From positions 110,627,174-110,691,173 of the forward strand of contig CM071571.1 in assembly GCA_036426205.1 (NCBI GenBank): DNA of 64,000 nt, written 5' to 3'. The stretch is from Ascaphus truei (taxonomy: Eukaryota > Chordata > Amphibia > Anura > Ascaphidae). The notes under the pieces were generated by a model that was given only the letters and a program-made list of their open reading frames with translations, searched no databases and had not been told where the DNA came from. The translations under genes were made by a program, and so were the position numbers. Shown here piece after piece: positions 56,663 to 64,000 of the stretch; position 1 is the stretch's first letter, and every line of letters starts with the position of its first letter.

Positions 56663-57717
56663 TTGCCCATTAAAGTACTGTATGTGCTAAGAGCTTTTTA
56701 TGAAGGAGGTACAAGCAGAGTCAAACACATGAGCAACATATCCGTGCCATTCTCCATATCCACGGGAGTCAAACAAGGTTGTATAATATTGCTTATGTTA
56801 TTCAACATTACCATGGATTGGATTCTTAGAAAAATATTTAAAGACAGGCCTGGCGTATAAGTGGGTAGCAAGTTTCTTCTCACGGATCTTGTGTACATTG
56901 ATGACATCGTGTTCTCAGCGGATACATCCCAAGAGGCAAAAGAAACTTTGAACAACATGCAAGCCAATGCAAAGAAGCTCGGCTTAGTCATAAATACAGA
57001 AAATACTAAATACATATTTACCGGTACCCAACAGATTCAACTTCAACTGGACAGCAACCCACTCGAGCAAGTGGACTCATTCAAATACCTAGAGTCTATT
57101 ATTGATAGCCAAAGCATAGCAACTACGAACGACATCAAAAGCCGCATCGGCAGCGCCATTGCAGCGTTCACCTCCTTAAAGAAATGCTTGTAGAACAACA
57201 GGACATGACAAATGTAATAAAAATGCGAATTTTTAATGCCTCAATACGCACCATTTTACCCTTTGGCTCAGAAACATGGACACTACTCAAAAGCGATATG
57301 AACCTACTCGAACTATTCCAACTAAGATGTCTACGTAACATACTCCATATTACTCTACGAGACCGATGGAAAAATTAAGATGTACGGTTAGCCTGTCAAA
57401 ACCAATCCACAATTGACCAGTACATTAAGTGACAAAGACTTTGGTGGTTTGGCCACGTCTGCCAAATGGACATCACCAGATTACCATACCAGTCCCTCAA
57501 CACCACACGACACATAGACTGGAAAGTGGACCGAAATGCTCCAAGGAAAACGTGGTCGAACCAGGTGGTGCAAGATCTCAAACCGCTCCACTTCACAGTA
57601 GCCGAAGCCCAAAAAGCCGCCCTAAATCGAGATCAATGGGGTGGAATCACTAGAGACATATTGAACGTCCTGCCACTGGCCTCCACAGCGCATCGCTCCT
57701 CACCTTATAAAAGATGA
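56663..57717 (+). pseudogene. RTE-like reverse transcriptase, 3' half
   Basis: A decayed non-LTR reverse transcriptase. Frame 56663-57193 (with an in-frame stop at 56858-56860) has FSISTGVKQGCIILLMLFNI, the catalytic box YIDDIVFSADTSQEA, and FKYLESIIDSQS with DIKSRIGSAIAAF. After a frameshift, 57184-57717 has RIFNASIRTILPFGSETWTL, RCLRNILHIT and, beyond two stops, WWFGHVCQMDITRLPYQSL with a C-terminal RKTWSNQVVQDL. This block order (GVKQGC, DD, FKYLG, R-G-A--F--L, L-YGSETW, GH--RM) fits RTE-type elements. The 5' half and endonuclease are missing. Sub-clade uncertain. Confidence 0.75.
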
Positions 57718-57984
57718 AGCAATGTTGTTTACGGAGTATAATCCAATAATCCATAAAAATTAGGTTTCTCCTACTCTGTCTATATTATATAGACACGTTC
57801 ATTCTTCCTCCTTTTGTTTTGGCCCATCCTTAAAATCCTATGTGAAAACATAATTACCTCCAATTTTTTCTCCCTAGAATAACGTTAAATCTTAAGTCTC
57901 TTTAAAAAACACTCTCAAACTATTTAGAAAGTATAAAAAAAGCAAAAGACAGCACCTAAAAATAAAATTATACCATATACACTG

Positions 57985-58276
57985 GCGACACACTTTATTC
58001 GAGCTCGGCTAGTCCCACGAATTCGGGTATACCCGGGTGTATTGAGGTTTGTGACTGTTTTCTGCCCGAGTGCATTGAGGTATTTTCCAGGCAGGGATTG
58101 AAGCATTTTATTCCCGCTGGCTGCAATGAGGAGGGGGAGAGATTAGGAGGGGGAGAGAGGATGAGGAGGAGGAGGGGAAGAGATGATGATGAGGAGGGGG
58201 AGGGATCATGAGAGGTGATGATAATGGTGCCCTGAATTTTTTTGCCCGAGGGCCCGCACATGTCTAGCTACGCCAC
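57985..58276. repeat. Dispersed repeat with hAT-like right end
   Basis: The right end read in reverse complement is CAGTGGCGTAGCTAGACATG, typical of a large hAT MITE group, followed by GCGGGCCCTCGGGC. The left part has GACACACTTTATTCGAGCTC and a GAGGAGGGGGAGAG purine run (58125-58205). Left boundary and target duplication not resolved. Confidence 0.45.
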
Positions 58277-58279
58277 TGA

Positions 58280-61200
58280 GCCTACGCTCCAAATATTAAG
58301 GCAACGTATTTTCATTCATCCAGCTTTTTGTGTTTTATGAACTACTACACCTGAATTATTGATGTGAAGATGAATCAAACAGAATTGTATTTTTAGATGC
58401 CCAAAACCCTAGAGATTTTGGCAGCTTCCTGTACTGGTTCTCATCAAGAGCTGCAGCAAAGCAAAATATAAAGAAAGTAACAGTGTCTTCAATTTAAAAA
58501 CGTGAAGGGTTGACAGGAGGCTTACAGAGAGTCAAGCAAACACTGCAGGGCTGATCAGAATGATAATATCCTTTTTCTTATTTGGCATTGCAGTGCACAC
58601 AGCATTTTAAACATAGGTTGAAGAGGATCAGTAAAAACAGTGGTGCTGTGTCCAACTTAATAATATTCTACATTTATATAACATTGAGGAAAATCTATTT
58701 TGACTGCTATTTTGTAAAAAATGTATATAACATTTATGAACCGAAAGCAGAAAGGGATACAGGCATCTTAAGGTAAATACATTTTTACCTTTAAAGAGAA
58801 AGTGGAGCTGTGTGTTTGTTAATAATAAACAGGGGTTGTAAATTAAAATGTAGTGGTACTCTCGGGTTGTATATAAAATAGTAGCTGTACTCCATACCAC
58901 AAATACCATTATACTTTGAGCACTGACTTTATATAATTTTGCAGTGAAAGAAGCGTACTGTACATTCTAATTTAATGCAATGTCGTCTTCACTTTTTTTT
59001 TGTACACAAAGAATCTTCATCAAGAAGATCACCGACTCCCAGAAATTATCATTTTTTTTTGTTTTTTTACCAAAAACTGTACTTTCTTGAACAGTATTGC
59101 AGCTTGAGGCAGCATTTGGCCCACACAAATAATTTGATTTGTTATTGCTGCTCTAATCATAATGCTTTTTGTACCACAAGATGGTGCTCTCTCTCTCATA
59201 AACAAGGATGCAGCTCATGCTAAAGCAGATCGAGTGAAAACCTGTATTACAGCATTTTGTGTTAAAAAGCAAGCTTTTTTTTTTTGCTTTAGATCCATCC
59301 AATATCAGCAAAGCGATTTGTTTTGGTTCAACTTAAACATAAAAGTATATATATCCCATGTGCATTACTGAATGAAGCCTGCAACAAGCACACATTTACT
59401 TTAACCTACATTTGATTGTATACAATAAACTAGCATACCTCTTAAACACAAAACCTAATTTTGATACCAGAAGCATCAAGGTCACAAGGATTGAGCCTTC
59501 AATGTGTGTCTCCAGAGTAACAGCGCAGTGCATTAGTCACTCTGTTTCTCCCTAGAGTACAAATCCCAGAGATTGCAGACCTGACATGGTTGCCATTAGC
59601 TGCTCAGTCAAGCAGTAGCTTTCAAAAGTGATCTGTTGGTTTCTGTACTCTGGTAGACGCGGGGCAATAAGCCAAAGGGGTGATATGATGCCATGGACGT
59701 GACTCCAGTCCTTGCTCAGTGTTGGTGGGGTTGCCTAATGGCTAATGGTAGGTTGGTGATAGCCGGGAATGGGTTGATGGATAGGGTTAGCTGATTGACC
59801 CAGCTGTTGCTGGCTACCTTTTCCCCATGCTCACGCTTGATTTAGTTCCCCCCCAGGGTAAGAACAAGCTCAGGTGTGTTTTTAGGAAGAAAAGAGGGCT
59901 ATTTTGTAAAGACCATCTGTTGGTGCTCAAAGGGACATTCAGCAAAAGCAAGACCTTGGGGTAGTCAGTCCCTCCCACAACCCAAAGTATACAGACAGAC
60001 ATTTAGTATGTTTTAATTATGTTAATAAAAAAAAATGTACTGAATATAGTACGCACAAGGGGAGTTTGTCTCTATATAAATTGGTTTAATGTTGATTAAT
60101 TTTTTAGACGTTTTGGGGCATTTATTCTCCAGGCTGGGGTGGAGTAATGTTTGAAGTTATGGTAATGTTATCCATTAAATTAAGTATATTTACTTGCAAA
60201 GTCATGGTTATGAAGTGAATAAAATAGTGCTATAGTCTTACCACCACCACCTCAGTCTTATCTGCATTTAATTCTGGGAATGCTGGTATAGATGGGCGTG
60301 TGTGGTTTCTAGATCATGCGGCACATGTCCAAGAGCTAGGGATACAGGTTTCTGAAGTACACCACAAAACTGGGCTTTAAACTTCACTGAATATGCTTAC
60401 AGCGCCAATGAAAAGGCACCATCTAGAAAATGTGTGGTAGCACAACACGTGAATATTTAGCCAGAGTATTTTCAGAGAACACAACTCCTTCAGGAAGTAA
60501 AAGTTACAATATTTCATTAAAAGGAAGGTTTGGCAATAGAGACGGGGTTATAGATGTTTTAGGGGCAGTAGGTGCCATGGGGAACAGATTTCGGTCTCCT
60601 GACAGGGTGGGGTTAATTAACACCGGTATACCTTTGTGTTAGGCACTGCACTGCAATATCTTACAAGCCTCTTTTTGCAAAGTGAACTTGTTTTTTTAGA
60701 GATCGTAGAATATGAAGTACATCAATCCATTCATAATCATGGTGGTCATAAAGATAAGGCCATGACCAGTGTGGCTGCTAAGGGGCAACAATAATATATA
60801 ATGTAGTTTCTACCTTAAGTTACCTCTTAAGAAATCCATATGGTTAAGACATTGGATTTTGTGTATAGCTCAGTGAACAATCCCTTGGTGGGTTGTTTAT
60901 TATGTGGACCTTGGCAACACCTTGCTGGCTCACTTCAATTGTGAATCCCAGACTATGCCAGACAGGCTAATTATATATTGTGTATCTGTAGCTAGATGTG
61001 CGCTCTCATGGCCGGTTAGCGTGCTCACAGACATGGTTTAATTTAGCTTCTGCTGCTCCTTCCAGATTATAGTATACCAGGCACAAACTGGTGGTCTCTT
61101 TTCTGGGGACTCTCAGGTCTTCAGAGAGTACATTGCAGCAGAGAATCAATAAAATAACCCTGAGCTCAGGAAAATAAGATCCACTTAAACTATAATTAAC

Positions 61201-61480
61201 AGTAACTGGAACCTAAAAACTTAACTTAGGAACTTAGAACTGAACGGGATGGGCTAGTATTTTTTATACTAAAATGGTTTTATCTGAGAAAAGAGGGACA
61301 ATTGATGGGGAAATGTAATTAGTCTCTTACCTCCATGTAGAAATAATTTCTGACTGGAATAAAAAGATAGCACAGGATTAATTCTCCTGGTTCTAATCAA
61401 GGGGACAGGAACACATTGTTCTTCATCAAATGCTGTAAAAGTCTCAATTCAACTTGGAACTGATTCAGTTTTTCACTTTA
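58280..61480. other. No recognisable gene
   Basis: 3.2 kb of AT-rich sequence. Short open frames (for example 58975-59223 and 60430-60642) have no recognised motif. No inverted ends found. Confidence 0.5.
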
Positions 61481-61484
61481 AAGC

Positions 61485-61810
61485 AGCAGTCTGTCCTTGG
61501 CCCCCAATTTTTTTTAAAATACTGTAGGGAGCCGAGGTCTTCAGAGGCGAACCATGTTTATTTCAGCTCTAGGGAACCCCCTAGTTCCGATATAATTCCC
61601 TGGGAAGGTGCCGCCAATTACTTACTAATTGCTTAAAGCCCTGCATCATGTGGGCCAAAAGAAAACTGCAGAGTATGACTTTGTGACTTCCTATTGACCC
61701 TAGTAGCTCTGGATAACCGGCAGCATCTTGCCCAGTAAGTATCTTGGGAGCCAAGAGGTTCCTGGAGCTGAAAATAACGCGATTAAGCTCCGGAAAGCCC
61801 CTTGCTTCAT
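61485..61810. repeat. Copy of the GGAGCTGAA dispersed family
   Basis: TTTCAGCTCTAGGGAACCCC near 61563 and TCCTGGAGCTGAAAATAACG near 61771 match the copies at 12740 and 41975. AAGCAGCAGTC at its left resembles the AAGTAGCAAT edge of other copies. Confidence 0.5.
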
Positions 61811-62587
61811 ACCTACGTGAAACAGAGCATGCAGAACAGCTCCTTCAACATCTGTTCTTCCAGTCTGATAAAGCAACAACTCTGTTAACATCACTCTTTT
61901 TAAGGAGTTTTTATGTATAGGGTTGTTGTAGTACCATACCAGAAAACCCACCCTCTATTTACAGGAACATTTGCCCCCTTCCAAGATGGATACCTTGCCA
62001 CTTCCTGCCTATGAGCTGTTCACACTTTATTGTCCTCATGGATCAGGCTGGTCCAAGTTGGGGTTTCAGGGCAGTATATACACTGTACTTAAGCTAGTTG
62101 CCTTAAGAAAGCACCGCTTAGTTGTGAAATGCATGGGAGTTTTTTTTTTGTGGATTTTTTATTTAGTTATTGTTAATGTTTTAATAAACAACTTTATATT
62201 TTTCTAAATATTCGGGTTCCCATTGTACATCTGGTTTCCAGTTTGCTGCTGCTGCCGCCCTGTATTTCTCTTTCATTATGCTCATTAGTTATAATTAGAG
62301 CTATGTTAATTGGTTAATTATATATTAATTCACAAAATCTTGAAAACCTGGCCTTTTGGTTGCCCTTTAGGACTGAGCTTGGACCAGATCACAGTTAATT
62401 ATTGGCTTGCAGGCAACTTCCTGTCTGAAGCAAATTTAAGCTCCCAAAAATGCTGGAATGTTTGAAGCGATTATATCTCCTAAACCAGGGGGGCTCCCAG
62501 TGGTCAGAGAGAACCGTTCTTGCCAGGAAACCAATTTCAAACAATGTAAAAAAAAATCCTAACAAGAAAAACCTGGATAGCTGAATA

Positions 62588-62911
62588 CAGGCATACCCCG
62601 CATTAACGTACGCAATGGGACCGGAGCATGTATGTAAAGCGAAAATGTACTTAAAGTGAAGCACTACCTTTTCCCACTTATCGATGCATGTACTGTACTG
62701 CATATACGTGCATAACTGATGTAAATAACGCATTTGTAACATGCTCTATAGTCTCCCTGCTTACGCACAGCTTCGGTACAGGTAGGGAGCCGGTATTGCT
62801 GTTCAGGACGTGATGACAGGCGCATGCGTGAGCTGCCGTTTGCCTATTTGGTGATATGTACTTACTCGCGAGTGTACTTAAAGTGAGTGTACTTAAAGCG
62901 GGGTATGCCTG
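62588..62911. mobile_element. Tigger-type MITE, 324 bp
   Basis: CAGGCATACCCCGC at the left and its complement at the right are flanked by TA (62586-62587 and 62912-62913). Both subterminal regions contain GTACTTAAAGTGA-type repeats. The CAGGCATACC start is like that recalled for mammalian Tigger1 ends, supporting pogo/Tigger origin. No transposase. Confidence 0.85.
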
Positions 62912-63124
62912 TAGCTGCTTTAAGAGATACAATTCAGTAATCATTAGCCGCCAACAAACTGAATTAATCTTTGGTCAACTCAGGAAACATAAACTTTTAA
63001 TTTCCTACTTCACATTTACAGCTTGTCAAGTACCAATTCTAATAATAACATCCCTCTTAACAAATCCATGTGATAGTTTATTTTCTTTCACCACTCATGA
63101 AGCATGAAATGGTTTACAGACAAT

Positions 63125-63430
63125 ACTTAAAGTAGCAATATCGCCAATTTTTATTTTATGGAGCTGAACAGCGCTATTCCTAGCTCCAGGGACCCCATAG
63201 TTCCAGTGATTTTGGCCTCTTTATCTGCTTAATAAATGAAAAAAAAAATCAAAAGACAGCTGTCATGGAACAGGAAGGTGCCATGTCACGCTCTGATGAT
63301 GTTTCCGAATTACCATGGGAGTGAGACTTGGATGGCCGCCTTAATGGTTTCCCAAAAGAGACCAGAGACAGCACATCAAAAAATGTGATATCTCAGGATC
63401 ACAGGAGACCCTGGAGATAAAAATAGAGCA
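63125..63430. repeat. Copy of the ATATCTCAGGA dispersed family
   Basis: AAGTAGCAATATCGCC, TAGCTCCAGGGACCCC and GATATCTCAGGATCACAGG, with GTGCCATGTCACGCTCTGATG as in 11960-12335. Non-coding. Confidence 0.5.
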
Positions 63431-64000
63431 GTTGCGGGGTAAAAAAATAATCACTTGTGGCATTGTTATTTTAATATGGATATACAGCCACGGCCCCTTT
63501 TATTCTCCAACATCTCCGATTTTTTTCGGGGATTTTTTCCGAATGTTCATGCTGCATTTATGTTGCATTCATACCGGCGTTGATGTGTTAATCGATGTGT
63601 TTATTGATAATGGTTCGGATTTAATTGGTTGCAATTCTTCGCGTATTCGCCAGGTGGCAGATATTCATGAATTGTAATGCGCATGCGCTTCAGTAATGTG
63701 TCGACTTGCAGGTGTTTAAAAAAATACCACAGTGGTCTATTGTAAATTGACCTTGGTACTGAAGAAGTTACAATAATGTATCAATTTAGGCTTTTCATAT
63801 TAAAAACTAAATGCGCAGTGTCTGGTGTTCTTTTGTCCTGTGTCCGTGTTCCAAAAACCCAACAGAACTTACGCTTAATTAATATGGGCCGCGATTAATG
63901 CAACAGATGATAAGATGGCAACAGTTGGTAAAATTTATCAGTATTTTATCAAAAACTATGACTTTTACAAATTTTCACCAGATGCTCATGTGTGGAAGCG
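63431..64000. other. No recognisable gene
   Basis: Unique-looking sequence to the window edge. The frame at 63432-63677 has no motif I recognise. Confidence 0.45.

Overview
This 64-kb window is repeat-dominated vertebrate DNA. I found no intact host gene, tRNA, rRNA or CRISPR array. AT-rich background, abundant foldback and MITE-type DNA elements, several LINE remnants, long TG and purine microsatellites, and LTR elements with a SCAN-like Gag all suggest a large amphibian genome, most likely a frog. That taxon call is inference from repeat style, not from a gene.

Layout. 0-8 kb holds foldback repeats: a 0.5-kb hairpin MITE at 3.0-3.5 kb, and a foldback with roughly 0.95-kb arms centred near 5.0 kb. 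One arm of the latter is interrupted by a TA-flanked pogo/Tigger-like element that itself carries another 0.8-kb foldback. 10-19 kb holds dispersed repeats, a TG microsatellite with an assembly gap, a 1.5-2-kb direct duplication (13.5-17.05 kb), a MITE nested in a MITE, and a 30-bp minisatellite with higher-order structure.

20.2-26.3 kb contains LTRs of one family. The second follows a polypurine tract and closes an internal region that codes no pol protein but broken reading frames for a basic region, a coiled coil and tandem IQ-like motifs. A 0.8-kb flank is repeated after both LTRs.

26.9-36.9 kb contains two Ty3/gypsy-class elements in opposite orientation. The plus-strand copy is cut inside RNase H by the minus-strand copy. 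Both have gag, then protease, then integrase, then reverse transcriptase/RNase H, with integrase before reverse transcriptase, and a capsid resembling the SCAN domain. These are hallmarks of the Gmr1 group. Both copies are broken.

39.4-41.84 kb is a hAT-like element with an exact 8-bp target duplication, swollen by TG and purine tracts and a gap. 42.4-43.45 kb is a 5'-truncated L1-class 3' end on the minus strand. 47.3-48.5 kb is a GC/CpG-richer unassigned tract. 49.6-52 kb has a possible solo LTR and two copies of a hAT MITE. 55.5-57.7 kb has another copy of the large foldback sequence followed by an RTE-like reverse transcriptase remnant. The remaining stretches show only scattered short repeats.
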